A DNA stretch of 64,000 nt from Hyphomonas beringensis (GTDB lineage Bacteria; Pseudomonadota; Alphaproteobacteria; Caulobacterales; Hyphomonadaceae). Numbering within the stretch: the first letter of the stretch is position 1; the number at the start of each line of letters is the position of its first letter. Made by a program: the position numbers and the translations under genes. Shown one piece after another: positions 50,373 to 59,513 of this stretch. Below the pieces are notes generated by a model. It was not told the DNA's origin. It did not search any database and was given only the letters and a program-made list of their open reading frames with translations. The DNA lies in assembly GCF_000682755.1 (NCBI RefSeq), contig NZ_AWFF01000029.1, forward strand, positions 1 through 64,000, written 5' to 3'.

Positions 50373-52319
50373 TTACTCCACAGCGGCCCAGAACGGCCCG
50401 GCCGGCAGGCCATTGCCGTCGAACAGATTGCACAGCGGCGAGTCGCCCTGACAGTAGCGTATCTCTGTCACCGGCTCGCCCTCTGCTTCGATCACCGCCG
50501 CATCTCCCACAAGGGATGCATTGGCAAAGCGGCACATGCCGTCTTCCAGACAGACCTCAAACCCGAAGACCGTCCCGGAACTGATGGTCTGAAGCCCCTT
50601 CTCCACGCCATCAAACGTTACGCGGATCACATCGCCATCCCGTGAGACAGATGCCATTTCAGGGCCGGACGGCCCGGTCACACGCTCTTCATAGATCAGA
50701 TCATTGGCCAACCGCACGGCGCGCTCTGCCACGGCCAGCTTGTTGGTCGGGTGAATATCCACAGCGTCGCCCAGATCAATCGTCACGACCAGGCCCGCCT
50801 TGTCATCATCCTCGGTCGCACGGCGCATCGATTCCCGGATAACGCCCCAGCCCGGTTCACCCGCCTTGACCGGCAGCGCACCAAAGCGCGGCAGCTGCAC
50901 GACCATCACTGGCAAATCCGCGCCGAATTTCTGGCGCCAATCCTTCATCAGCAGACCCAGCAATTCTTCATACGCCTCGCCATCCCCGGCATTGGACTCG
51001 CCCTGATACCAAATCGCCCCTTTCAGGCGGATCCCCGCAAGAGGCGCAATCATGGCATTGTGGGTCATCGTATAGCCCTTGATCGTGAACCAGGGTGCGG
51101 GCGGCGGCACTTTCACGCTCGCCGGCACTTTTTGGTAAGACCAGCCCTTTGCGATGGAGACCGCAGAGCCATCTGCCAGCTCCACCTTCATCGCCTCATC
51201 CGGGCCGCTCATCCCGCCACTCGCCCAATCATTATGGACGTTCACCAACAAAGTGTTCTTGCCCGGCTTCAACAGCTTTGCCGGCACCTTGTAATCCCGG
51301 TTCCCACCCCAGCTGAATGTCGAGCCAATCGGCGTGCCGTTCAGCCAGGTGAAGTCCGTATCATCCATTGCGCCCAGATGTATTGTCGCATCCTGTTTCG
51401 CCTGCTCCGGCGTCAGCGTGAAGCTTACCTTGTGCCACACCATGCCGTAATGATGCTCCAGGTCCGGATCTCCCCAGGCCTGCCAGTCAGACATTGAACC
51501 GGGTACGGATTTCCACGTTCCGGCCGTATCATCTTCCCACGGCTTCACGCCCTCATTGGCCGGGTCTGCAAGCCAGGCGGTCTGCCACATGTCGGCATAG
51601 GTCTTCATCCCGGCCAGCGGGTCATCGCGATACGTCTCCAGCAGGTCCAGTTGCGCCTTGTAGTCTGGCTGCGCGCGCATCAGGTCGCCATCGATCCAGG
51701 GCTCGATGCGGGATCCGCCCCAGCTGGAATTGATCAGGCCGACCGGCACATCATGCGCCTTCATCAAGTCGCGGCCTGTGAAATAGCACAGCGCCGAAAA
51801 GTCTTTGGCAGAGTCCGGCGAAGAGACCGCCCACGCATCGCCTTCCGGCAAGTCCCGCTCCGGCGTCAGAGACAACACTTTGGAAACCTGCAGCAGGCGC
51901 AGCCGCTCATGACTCGCCGCCTCCACCTCGCGCGCGCCATAGTTCACGCGCGACAGTGGATATTCCATATTGGACTGGCCGGAACACAGGAACACATCGC
52001 CTGCCAGCACATCCTCCGCAGAATCGACCAACGCCTCATTCTGCGCCAGCGTGATCGTGTGCGCGCTGCCGGCTTCAAGCGCCGGAAACTCCGCCCACCA
52101 ACGGCCATCGCGCCCGGCTGTCACCTGTTTGGCGGCATCGTCCAGCTTTACCATCAGCAGGTCGCCCGGCTCGGCCTCGCCAAAGATCGTCACCGGCGCA
52201 TCGCGCTGGATCACCATGTGATCGCCGAACACATCGGCCAGCTTCGGCGCCTCTGCCAGTGCGCTGCCCGCCAGCAGCACAGCCGTCGCGCTTGTGAAAC
52301 TCCATTTGCCAAATGCCAT
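50373..52319 (-). CDS. Exported sialate O-acetylesterase-like SGNH hydrolase
   Basis: 648 residues from ATG 52319 (GGAG upstream); the signal peptide ends AVLLAGSALA. The catalytic serine lies in LAGDVFLCSGQSNMEYPLSR, a GQSNME block typical of the 9-O-acetylesterase family. It continues with VPVGLINSSWGGSRIEPWI and LKGAIWYQGESNAGDGEAYEELL, and the Asp/His dyad DLGDAVDIHPTNK. A ~150-residue carbohydrate-binding-like insertion (HKVSFTLTPEQAKQDATIHLGAMDDTDFTWLNG) is present, as usual in this family. The enzyme removes O-acetyl groups from sugars, perhaps xylan or sialic acids, in the periplasm or outside. It is 77 bp downstream of mutY. Confidence 0.9.
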   Translation of the reverse strand: MAFGKWSFTSATAVLLAGSALAEAPKLADVFGDHMVIQRDAPVTIFGEAEPGDLLMVKLDDAAKQVTAGRDGRWWAEFPALEAGSAHTITLAQNEALVDSAEDVLAGDVFLCSGQSNMEYPLSRVNYGAREVEAASHERLRLLQVSKVLSLTPERDLPEGDAWAVSSPDSAKDFSALCYFTGRDLMKAHDVPVGLINSSWGGSRIEPWIDGDLMRAQPDYKAQLDLLETYRDDPLAGMKTYADMWQTAWLADPANEGVKPWEDDTAGTWKSVPGSMSDWQAWGDPDLEHHYGMVWHKVSFTLTPEQAKQDATIHLGAMDDTDFTWLNGTPIGSTFSWGGNRDYKVPAKLLKPGKNTLLVNVHNDWASGGMSGPDEAMKVELADGSAVSIAKGWSYQKVPASVKVPPPAPWFTIKGYTMTHNAMIAPLAGIRLKGAIWYQGESNAGDGEAYEELLGLLMKDWRQKFGADLPVMVVQLPRFGALPVKAGEPGWGVIRESMRRATEDDDKAGLVVTIDLGDAVDIHPTNKLAVAERAVRLANDLIYEERVTGPSGPEMASVSRDGDVIRVTFDGVEKGLQTISSGTVFGFEVCLEDGMCRFANASLVGDAAVIEAEGEPVTEIRYCQGDSPLCNLFDGNGLPAGPFWAAVE

Positions 52320-52396
52320 CTGAAACTCCGCCCTTTTGATTTTCGGCAAAGGTTCAACAGCCCGGACAGAAAGTCCAGTGTTAGCGGTAACTAAAT

Positions 52397-53443
52397 TTAT
52401 TTCGTCGCCAGTTTGAAGGCCTTGGCGAACACGCTGGGCAGGCCTTCCACCGCGTTCAGCGTGACCCATTGGCCGTCCGCCTTGGGACGCCGGGCCAGCT
52501 CCGCGCGCATCACCTTGAAGCGCAGCGCAAAGTGCGTGAACACGTGGCGCACCTCTCCCACCTCTTCCCAGTCGGCCTTGGCGGGCGGCGGCGTCTCCGG
52601 GAAGTCACCCTCCACCCAGTCGCCTGTCGGCAGAGCCAGCATCCCGCCAAGCAAACCCTTGTCCGGCCGCCGCACCAACAGCACCTCGCCCTTGGACTGC
52701 AGCACATAGGCGATACCATGGCGCACCGGCTTTGCCGCCTTGGCAGGCTTGATCGGATAGCGCTCCGGATTGCCCTCGGCCCGCGCGGCGCAGAGCTCAG
52801 ACAGCGGACAGGTCAGGCAGTTCGGTTTTGTCGGCGTGCACACCGTCGCGCCCAGATCCATCAGCGCCTCGGCGAACTCACCCGGCCGCTCCTCTGGCAC
52901 CAGCTGGCGCACACGCTCGGCGATCACCTTCTTCTCTGCCGCCCAGTCGCCTTTCAGCGCCAACAGCCGCGCGAACACGCGGTCGACATTCCCGTCCACC
53001 GCCGCGGCCACCTGGTCGAACGCAATCGCCGCGATCGCGCCCGCTGTGTACGGCCCGACCCCGGGCAGCTTGCGCAGTTCGGCCTCTGTCTCCGGAAAGC
53101 CGCCGCGCGCCGCCACCTCCCGCGCACATTTCAGCAGATTGCGCGCCCGCGCATAATAGCCGAGCCCCGCCCAGGCACTCATCACTTCTTCATCCTTCGC
53201 CGCCGCAAGCGCCTCGACCGTCGGCCAGCGCTCTGTGAACTTGAAGAAATATGGTGTGCCGTGCGGAATGGTCGTCTGTTGCATCATGATCTCGCACAGC
53301 CAGACACGGTAAGGGTCCGGGCGCTCTCCCACCGCGCGGTTTGCCGGGCCGATCCGCCAGGGCAGGTCACGGGCATGACGCTCATACCAGGCGAGCAACC
53401 TGTCAGGCAGGCTGTTCAAATCTGCGTGCTTTGATCGGCCCAT
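52397..53443 (-). CDS. mutY: A/G-specific adenine glycosylase
   Basis: 348 residues. HhH-GPD fold: WLCEIMMQQTTI with catalytic Glu51, GLGYYARARNLLKCA, hairpin LPGVGPYTAGAIAAIAF and Asp150 in VDGNVDRV. The 4Fe-4S loop is complete (Cys202-x6-Cys209-x2-Cys212-x5-Cys218). The C-terminal Nudix-like domain (VLQSKGEVLLVRRPDKGLLGGMLALPTGDW...HVFTHFALRFKVM) recognises 8-oxoG. It excises adenine opposite 8-oxoguanine. It is divergent from dciA with only 38 bp between starts, an order common in Alphaproteobacteria. Confidence 0.97.
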   Translation of the reverse strand: MGRSKHADLNSLPDRLLAWYERHARDLPWRIGPANRAVGERPDPYRVWLCEIMMQQTTIPHGTPYFFKFTERWPTVEALAAAKDEEVMSAWAGLGYYARARNLLKCAREVAARGGFPETEAELRKLPGVGPYTAGAIAAIAFDQVAAAVDGNVDRVFARLLALKGDWAAEKKVIAERVRQLVPEERPGEFAEALMDLGATVCTPTKPNCLTCPLSELCAARAEGNPERYPIKPAKAAKPVRHGIAYVLQSKGEVLLVRRPDKGLLGGMLALPTGDWVEGDFPETPPPAKADWEEVGEVRHVFTHFALRFKVMRAELARRPKADGQWVTLNAVEGLPSVFAKAFKLATK

Positions 53444-53481
53444 GACTTTCCCTCGCGTGCAAGCCGTGCAATCTCGTTGGA

Positions 53482-54069
53482 ATGGTCACGAGATCAAGTC
53501 TTGATCCCATAGAGGAAGCCCGGGCCCGGGTCCGCCTGCGTTACATGCGGGCGCGCCGCGCGCATCCCGGCATGAACCAGATCGGCCTGGCCGCAGAGCG
53601 GATTGGCCGCAAGTCCGGCGCCAAAAAGCTGCCGCCCATTCAGGTGCTGCGCCAGCGCTGGCGGGAGATCGCCGGAGAGCAGCTTTACAAATACTGCCGG
53701 CCTGAGCGCCTCAGCGGCGGCAAGGCCGGCCGCGTGCTGACCCTGAAAGTCCTGCCCCAGGCCGCGCCGATGGTACAGCACCAGTCCGAAACCCTGCGCC
53801 AGCGCGTCTCGGTCTCGGCTGGCGGAGACATCACTGCCATCAAGATCGTGCAGGGCCAGCTGCAGTCCAGCGACGTCAAACCGCTGCGCCGCAAGACCCG
53901 GCCGCTGACCCCGAAAGAGCGTCAGGAGCTGGAAGGCCACGCCGCCCGCATTCAGGACGAGAAACTGCGCGCCGCAATTGTTGCGCTCGGCACCGCCATG
54001 TTAACCACCGAAGATGATGAACCAGAGGCCACGCCACCGACCAAACCCGGCGGCGAGCTGCCTTTCTGA
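53482..54069 (+). CDS. DciA-like DUF721 protein (helicase-loading)
   Basis: 195 residues. The DUF721 core is IQVLRQRWREIAGEQLYKYCRPERLSGGKAGRVLTLKVLPQAAPMVQHQSETLRQRVSVSAGGDITAIKIVQG, similar to the KH-like fold of DciA, which helps load the replicative helicase in bacteria lacking DnaC. A helical C-terminal tail (LTPKERQELEGHAARIQDEKLRAAIVALG) is seen in alphaproteobacterial members. It starts an operon-like run with two dsbA-like genes and smc. Confidence 0.88.
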   Translation: MVTRSSLDPIEEARARVRLRYMRARRAHPGMNQIGLAAERIGRKSGAKKLPPIQVLRQRWREIAGEQLYKYCRPERLSGGKAGRVLTLKVLPQAAPMVQHQSETLRQRVSVSAGGDITAIKIVQGQLQSSDVKPLRRKTRPLTPKERQELEGHAARIQDEKLRAAIVALGTAMLTTEDDEPEATPPTKPGGELPF

Positions 54070-54088
54070 GAGACTGCGCTGAGGACCC

Positions 54089-54730
54089 ATGCCCATGCTG
54101 AAATCCATTGTCACGGCTGCCACGGCCATCTGCCTCGCTGCGGCCCCGGCGCTCGCTGAAGACTACACCATCGGCCACAGCAAGGGCGCCGAGGATGCCC
54201 CGATCACGATCATCGAATATGGCTCGCTCACCTGTGGCGGCTGCAAATACTTCCACGACAAGGTCCAGCCGACGATTGAGGAAGACTATGTCGACACCGG
54301 CAAGGTCCGCTTCATCTTCCGCGAAGTGCTCCGCAATGATCTCGATGTCGCTCTTGTTGCGCTCGCCCGCTGCGCACCGGAAGACAAATTCTTCGAGATC
54401 ACCGACACAATCTTTGAGAACCAGTCCGACATCCTGTCCGCCGCCAGCCAGGGAAAGGCGATGGAAAAGTTCGTTGAGATCGGCACGCCCTACGGCATCG
54501 ACAGCGAGGATGCCTTCAATGACTGCTACAGGGACATGAACATCCGGCTCGACATCATCGAGGTAGAAAAGAGCGCCGACGCCTATGAGCTTCACGGCAC
54601 GCCCACGCTCATCGTTAATGGCGAGGAGAAATATGTGGATGATGATTTCCGCTCTGGCGAAACCTTCTCCGCCTGGCTCGACAAACAGATGCCCGAGGCC
54701 TCAGATACGCCTGAGCAACAGGCACAATAG
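54089..54730 (+). CDS. Periplasmic DsbA-like thiol oxidoreductase (CGGC)
   Basis: 213 residues. The signal peptide is TAATAICLAAAPALA. The thioredoxin-fold DsbA/DSBA-like domain has the active site Cys49-Gly-Gly-Cys52 in IEYGSLTCGGCKYFHDKV and cis-Pro in HGTPTLIVNG. The inserted helical domain (VALARCAPEDKFFEITDTIF) has an extra Cys. CGGC is uncommon; DsbA usually has CPHC. It lies 19 bp after dciA and before a second DsbA-like gene, the alphaproteobacterial arrangement in front of smc. It probably forms or shuffles disulfides in exported proteins; the partner DsbB is not in view. Confidence 0.9.
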   Translation: MPMLKSIVTAATAICLAAAPALAEDYTIGHSKGAEDAPITIIEYGSLTCGGCKYFHDKVQPTIEEDYVDTGKVRFIFREVLRNDLDVALVALARCAPEDKFFEITDTIFENQSDILSAASQGKAMEKFVEIGTPYGIDSEDAFNDCYRDMNIRLDIIEVEKSADAYELHGTPTLIVNGEEKYVDDDFRSGETFSAWLDKQMPEASDTPEQQAQ

Positions 54731-54789
54731 TTAACAGAACACGGGGTTGCAGTTAACGAATTGGCAACCAAACCGACTCAATTCTTAAC
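54731..54789. promoter_or_regulatory. TTAAC half-sites between the two dsbA-like genes
   Basis: TTAAC occurs at 54731-54735, 54753-54757 and 54785-54789, spaced 22 and 32 bp. TTAAC is the CtrA half-site in Caulobacter-type bacteria, but the 11-bp paired spacing of a full CtrA site is absent. The gap may hold a promoter for the second dsbA gene and smc. Confidence 0.3.
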
Positions 54790-54798
54790 GCGAAGGTT

Positions 54799-55527
54799 AT
54801 GATCATGAACTTCTTCTCTCGACGCACTGCCATTGTTGCCATGTCGGCGCTTGCGCTGGCCGCATGTGGCAATGACGCCAAGGGCTCAACCCCGGCCACG
54901 AACACGGCGGACAAGACCGCGAACGCTGAACTGGGCCACCTTAAAGGCTCTCCCGACGCGCCTGTCACGCTGATCGAATATGCCTCCCCTACCTGCCCGG
55001 CCTGTAAATACTGGCACGACCAGATCCTTCCCGTCGTTGAGGAAGAATACATCTCCACCGGCAAGGTGAAGCTGATCTATCGTGAATACCCGCTGCACCA
55101 GCCTGATGTACCGGCCTATCTGGTCGCCATGTGCGCAGGCGAGGACAAGTATTTCGACGTTCTGGACGAGCTGTTCGAATACCAGTCCGGCATCGTGAAC
55201 GCTGCCCAGAATGGCGTTCTGAAAGCGGCCCTGCAGACCATCGGCAAGCGTCACGGCATCGAGACAGAAGAGCAGTTCGATGCGTGCATGAATGATACCA
55301 GCCTGCGCACGCAGATGGCCGACATCTACGCCACCGCCGAGAAATACAATGTCACCGGCACGCCAACCTTCGTGATCGATGGCAATGTACAGCAATTCGA
55401 ACGCATGAATTCGGCTGACCGCGTTAAGGCGAGCCTGAATGAAGCGCTCGCAGCCAAGGGCGTTGATGCGCCTGCCGCTGCAGATCCGGCAGAATCAGGC
55501 GATACAGACACGACCGATAGCGAATAG
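54799..55527 (+). CDS. Lipid-anchored DsbA-like thiol oxidoreductase (CPAC)
   Basis: 242 residues; the ATG at 54805 is an alternative. The lipobox is LALAAC (Cys23) followed by Gly-Asn-Asp. The thioredoxin-like domain has Cys66-Pro-Ala-Cys69 in IEYASPTCPACKYWHDQI and cis-Pro in TGTPTFVIDG. The rest parallels the preceding gene, so the pair looks like an old duplication in which one copy gained a lipid anchor. An Asp/Ala/Thr-rich tail ends it. The two active-site sequences (CGGC and CPAC) suggest different redox roles. smc starts 17 bp downstream. Confidence 0.9.
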   Translation: MIMNFFSRRTAIVAMSALALAACGNDAKGSTPATNTADKTANAELGHLKGSPDAPVTLIEYASPTCPACKYWHDQILPVVEEEYISTGKVKLIYREYPLHQPDVPAYLVAMCAGEDKYFDVLDELFEYQSGIVNAAQNGVLKAALQTIGKRHGIETEEQFDACMNDTSLRTQMADIYATAEKYNVTGTPTFVIDGNVQQFERMNSADRVKASLNEALAAKGVDAPAAADPAESGDTDTTDSE

Positions 55528-55544
55528 ACGGGAAAGGAGCCGGA

Positions 55545-58500
55545 ATGCAGATAACTGAACTCCGTATTGCTGGCTTCAAGTCATTCGTTGACCCGCAGAA
55601 TTTTCCCGTAGAGCCAGGGCTGACAGGCATTGTCGGCCCGAATGGCTGCGGCAAGTCCAATTTGCTCGAAGCCCTGCGCTGGGCCATGGGCGCCAGCTCT
55701 GCCCGTGCCATGCGCGGGGGAGAGATGGACGATCTGATCTTCTCCGGGGCGGACGGTCGTCCGGCCCGCGAGACGGCAGAGGTCACGCTGGTGCTGGACA
55801 ATTCCAAGCGCACCGCGCCGCCGGAATTCAATTCTGCCGACACGCTGGAAATCATCCGCCGCCTGAAGCGCGGCGCGGGCTCCACCTACAAGCTGAACGG
55901 CCGCACCGTACGCGGCAAGGATGTGCAGCTATTGTTCGCGGATGCCTCCACGGGCGCCAACTCCCCGGCGCTTGTCCGTCAGGGCCAGATCTCGGAACTG
56001 ATCGGCTCCAAGCCCCAGAACCGCCGCCGCATTCTGGAAGAGGCCGCCGGCATTTCGGGGCTCAATACACGCCGGCACGAGGCAGAGCTGAAGCTGAACG
56101 GCGCCGAGACCAATCTCGAACGCCTGACGGAAGTCTCTGCCGAAGTCGAACGCCAGCTCGCCAGCCTGAAGCGCCAGGCCAGCAAGGCCCGCAAATACAA
56201 GCGCCTCTCCGAAGAGATCCACGCCCTCGACGCGCTGATCGCGCATCTGCGCTGGCACGAGGCCAAGCTTGCCTGCGAAACCGCGCGAGAGAATCTTGAA
56301 CAGGCCCGCCGCGCTGTCGAAGAGAAGACCCGCGAAGACGCCATGCGCGAACGCGAGCGGATCGAGGCCAGCGAAGGCCTGAACCCGCTGCGCGAAGCCG
56401 AAAGCGTTGCCGCCGCCAAACTTGGCCAGGCCCGTATTGCCCTCGCCAAGCTGGAAACCGAGCGCCAGGTTGCTGCCGACACATTTGAACGTCTCGATGC
56501 CGAGGCCACCCGCCTGATGGAAGACATTGAGCGCGAACAGGCCACCAAGCTGGAGGCCGAAGATGCGCTCGCCCACGCCAAATTCGAACTCTCCTCCCTG
56601 CCGGTGCTGGATGAAGCCCGCAATGAAGAGATCGAGGCCGAAACGCGCACCGCATTGGAAAATGCCCGCACGCGTCTGGCTGCTGCCGAAAAGAGCGCCG
56701 ATGAAGCGCAGGAGCGTCTCTCCGAAGTCCGCGCACAGCGCCGTGCCTCTGAAGAAAACGCCGCAGCCCAAAACCGTCGCAAATCCCAGCTGACCGCGGA
56801 AATTGAGCGCCTCCAGCGCGAAATGTCCGGTCTGGAAGATGCCGTAACCCTGGTGCGCCGCCTGAAAGAGGCGAAAGACGCACAGGATCAGGCAGAGACC
56901 GCGCTGCAGGATGCCGAACGCGCCGTCGAGACCGCTGAAGCCGATCTGGTTACGGCCCGAGACGCGGAAACCTCGGCTCAGGCTCCGCGTGATGCCGCCC
57001 AGCAGGAACTGCGCGCGCTGGAAGCAGAGATTGCCGGCCTGCATAAATTGCTGCGCAAGGCCGAAGGCCCCACCGCCCCGCCGGTCGTCGAACGCATCCG
57101 CACCAAGGATGGCTACGAGAAGGCCGTGGCAGCGGCCCTTGGCGACGACATCGAAGCGCCGACCGATCGCAATGCGGCCATGTTCTGGGGCGGCGCGTCA
57201 CTAGCCAGCCAGTCCCTGCCCATGGGCGCAACACCGCTGACAGAAGTTACCGAAGCGCCGGGCGAGCTTGCCGCGCGCCTCTCTCAGTGCGGCGTCGTGG
57301 ACCTCGCCGAGGGCGAACGCCTGATGGCAGAGCTGAAGCCAGGCCAGCGCCTCGTCTCCGTCGAAGGCCATCTCTGGCGCTGGGACGGGTTCACGCGCAC
57401 ACCAGACGCTCCGGTCAGCGCTGCGGCACGTCTTGAACAGCAGGCCCGTCTTGAGGCCGCCGAAGCAGAACTGATTCCCCTGCAACAGGCCTTCGAGGCC
57501 CGCGAAGCGGAGCTGGTCACAGCGCGGGAGCGCCGCGAGGCAACAGAGCGCACTCTGAAAGAGCATCGCCAGGCCATCGCCCCGGCCCAGCGCGCGCTCA
57601 GCGAAGCCCGCAACAAGGTCTCTCAGGAGGCGCAAGCCTCTGAACGTGCTGCCATGAAGCGCGACACAAGCGGCGAAGCCCTGACCCGCGCCGAGGCAGA
57701 TCTCGCCATCGTCAATGAGACGCTGGCCATGATCTCTCCCGAGGGCCCGGCCGAGGATGAAGCCGAGTTGCAGACCCGCCTGGCCGATGCCCGCACAATG
57801 GTTGCCGAGGCTCGCACGGAAGAAGTCGAAGCCCGTGGCCGCCTGACAGACATCACGCGTGGCCGCGAACAGGCCGCCGCCCGCCGCGAAGGGCTGGAGC
57901 GGGACATCAAGACATGGTCGGCGCGCATCACCTCCGCCGAGGAACGCCTTGCCCGCCTGATCGAACGCCGCAAGACAGCCGCCTCTGAGGCGCTGGCCGC
58001 GAAAGCACGCCCGGAAGAACTGGCAGGCCAGATCGACAGCAATCGCGACCAGGTCGAATCGCTTGAAGCCGAGCGCAAACAAATGGCCGACAGACTGGCC
58101 GAAAAGGAAACCGCGATTCGCGAGGCCGAGCAGGCCGCCCGCCAGGCTGCCAATGCCGCCTCCGAAGCGCGTGAGAATCTCGCGGGCTGGAAAGTGAAGC
58201 TCGAAAACGCCGAAGGCCGCCTCGAAGAATCGGTCGAGATCGCCCGCAATAATTTCCAACGCACGCCGGACGGCCTGTTGGCAATTGCCGAAGCGGGCCT
58301 CGACGAAGAGACAATGGGCGACTTTACGCCCCGTGATGCCGAACGCCGCGCCGACGACCTCCGCCGGGACCGCGACCAGTTGGGCGGCGTCAACATGAAT
58401 GCCGAGGAAGAAGCGGCAGAGCTGGAAGAACGGCTCGGCTCACAGATAACCGAGAAGGAAGACCTGGTTGCCGCCATCGCCAAGCTGCGCCAGGGCGTCG

Positions 58501-59006
58501 ATGCCCTGAACGCCGAAGGCCGCGAACGCCTGTTAAAAGCCTTCGAGACGGTCAACGAGCACTTCAAGGCTCTGTTCACCGCCCTGTTCCGCGGTGGCCA
58601 GGCAGAGCTTCGCCTCGTCGATGCGGAGGACCCGCTGCAGGCTGGCCTCGAAATCTTTGCCCAACCGCCCGGCAAGAAGCTCGGCACGCTGAACCTGATG
58701 TCCGGGGGCGAGCAGGCCCTGACGGCTGCTGCGCTGATCTTCGCGGTCTTCCTCTCCCGCCCGGCACCGATCTGCGTGCTGGACGAGGTCGACGCCCCGC
58801 TGGACGACGCAAACGTGGATCGTTTCTGCAACATGTTGAACGAAATGCGCCAGCGTACCGACACCCGCTTTGTCATCATCACCCACAACCCGGTGACGAT
58901 GAGCCGGATGGACCGTCTTTTCGGCGTAACCATGCGCGAAAAAGGCGTCTCCAAGCTGGTTTCCGTGGACCTTCAGGCCGCTGAAGAGCTTGTTGCGGCG
59001 GAGTAA
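55545..59006 (+). CDS. smc: Chromosome segregation ATPase SMC
   Basis: 1153 residues, full length. Walker A is GPNGCGKSN (residues 31-39) after ITELRIAGFKSF; the ABC signature is LNLMSGGEQALTAAALIFAVF and Walker B is PICVLDEVDAPLDDANVDRF. Two long coiled-coil arms, rich in Ala/Glu/Arg, run about 150-480 and 660-970, with a hinge near residues 505-600 (APPVVERIRTKDGYEKAVAAALGDDIEAPTDRNAAMFWGG). It forms the condensin ring with ScpA and ScpB, which are not in the window. It is probably transcribed with the dsbA-like genes. Confidence 0.97.
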   Translation: MQITELRIAGFKSFVDPQNFPVEPGLTGIVGPNGCGKSNLLEALRWAMGASSARAMRGGEMDDLIFSGADGRPARETAEVTLVLDNSKRTAPPEFNSADTLEIIRRLKRGAGSTYKLNGRTVRGKDVQLLFADASTGANSPALVRQGQISELIGSKPQNRRRILEEAAGISGLNTRRHEAELKLNGAETNLERLTEVSAEVERQLASLKRQASKARKYKRLSEEIHALDALIAHLRWHEAKLACETARENLEQARRAVEEKTREDAMRERERIEASEGLNPLREAESVAAAKLGQARIALAKLETERQVAADTFERLDAEATRLMEDIEREQATKLEAEDALAHAKFELSSLPVLDEARNEEIEAETRTALENARTRLAAAEKSADEAQERLSEVRAQRRASEENAAAQNRRKSQLTAEIERLQREMSGLEDAVTLVRRLKEAKDAQDQAETALQDAERAVETAEADLVTARDAETSAQAPRDAAQQELRALEAEIAGLHKLLRKAEGPTAPPVVERIRTKDGYEKAVAAALGDDIEAPTDRNAAMFWGGASLASQSLPMGATPLTEVTEAPGELAARLSQCGVVDLAEGERLMAELKPGQRLVSVEGHLWRWDGFTRTPDAPVSAAARLEQQARLEAAEAELIPLQQAFEAREAELVTARERREATERTLKEHRQAIAPAQRALSEARNKVSQEAQASERAAMKRDTSGEALTRAEADLAIVNETLAMISPEGPAEDEAELQTRLADARTMVAEARTEEVEARGRLTDITRGREQAAARREGLERDIKTWSARITSAEERLARLIERRKTAASEALAAKARPEELAGQIDSNRDQVESLEAERKQMADRLAEKETAIREAEQAARQAANAASEARENLAGWKVKLENAEGRLEESVEIARNNFQRTPDGLLAIAEAGLDEETMGDFTPRDAERRADDLRRDRDQLGGVNMNAEEEAAELEERLGSQITEKEDLVAAIAKLRQGVDALNAEGRERLLKAFETVNEHFKALFTALFRGGQAELRLVDAEDPLQAGLEIFAQPPGKKLGTLNLMSGGEQALTAAALIFAVFLSRPAPICVLDEVDAPLDDANVDRFCNMLNEMRQRTDTRFVIITHNPVTMSRMDRLFGVTMREKGVSKLVSVDLQAAEELVAAE

Positions 59007-59065
59007 CGCACACTCCGGGTATAGAAACCCAGTATTTTCAAAGATGTAGCAAACTGCAATCGCGG

Positions 59066-59094
59066 TTGACTTGGCGGGCCCCTGTACATAGTTT
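59066..59094 (+). promoter_or_regulatory. Probable promoter of the atp operon
   Basis: TTGACT (59066-59071), 17 bp and TAGTTT (59089-59094) lie 63-91 bp before the atpI ATG in the gap after smc. The -35 is near consensus and the -10 weaker. An ATG at 59147 opens a six-codon frame that stops just inside the atpI start. Confidence 0.5.
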
Positions 59095-59156
59095 GCGCCG
59101 AAATCCGGGGGGCACCCCATCGGAAGGGATTCGCGTGCGCGGAGCTATGGCAGACA

Positions 59157-59513
59157 ATGTCCAGTAATGGTCCAGACGACCTGGGGGAGCGTATCGCCCA
59201 GGCGCAGGCGGCCAGAGCGGCCAAGGAAGCAGCCAAGCGCAAGCTGGAACCTGACGAGGGAAGTCTCTCAGCCGGGGCGTATGCCCTGCGATATGGCGCG
59301 GAATTCGTCGCCTGCATCTTTGTCGGGGGTCTGTTAGGCTACTGGATTGATGTATTCGCAGGGAGCAAACCCTGGGGCCTGTTGATTATGGGGGCCTTTG
59401 GCTTCGCAGCAGGTATTCGGGCGATGATGCGCGCCTATCGGGAACTGAATGCCCGGGCGCAGGAAACTTCACAGGGGTCTGAGACCTCAACAAACGGGAC
59501 CGGGAACGAATGA
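59157..59513 (+). CDS. atpI: ATP synthase assembly protein AtpI
   Basis: 118 residues. A charged N-terminus (DLGERIAQAQAARAAKEAAKRKL) precedes a hydrophobic pair (RYGAEFVACIFVGGLLGYWIDVFAG and PWGLLIMGAFGFAAGIRAMMRAY), the AtpI/AtpZ arrangement with FVGGLLGYWID. It helps assemble the c-ring. It is first in the F0 operon, and its stop overlaps the atpB ATG by 4 nt. Confidence 0.93.
   Translation: MSSNGPDDLGERIAQAQAARAAKEAAKRKLEPDEGSLSAGAYALRYGAEFVACIFVGGLLGYWIDVFAGSKPWGLLIMGAFGFAAGIRAMMRAYRELNARAQETSQGSETSTNGTGNE

Noticed and set aside
57623-58954. 443-aa open frame antisense to smc, and a 374-aa frame antisense to the TonB receptor at 17482-18606
   Set aside because: Both are shadows of GC-rich coding sequence. 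The products are low-complexity (Ser/Arg/Ala-rich) or show no domain, and the sense genes are complete.
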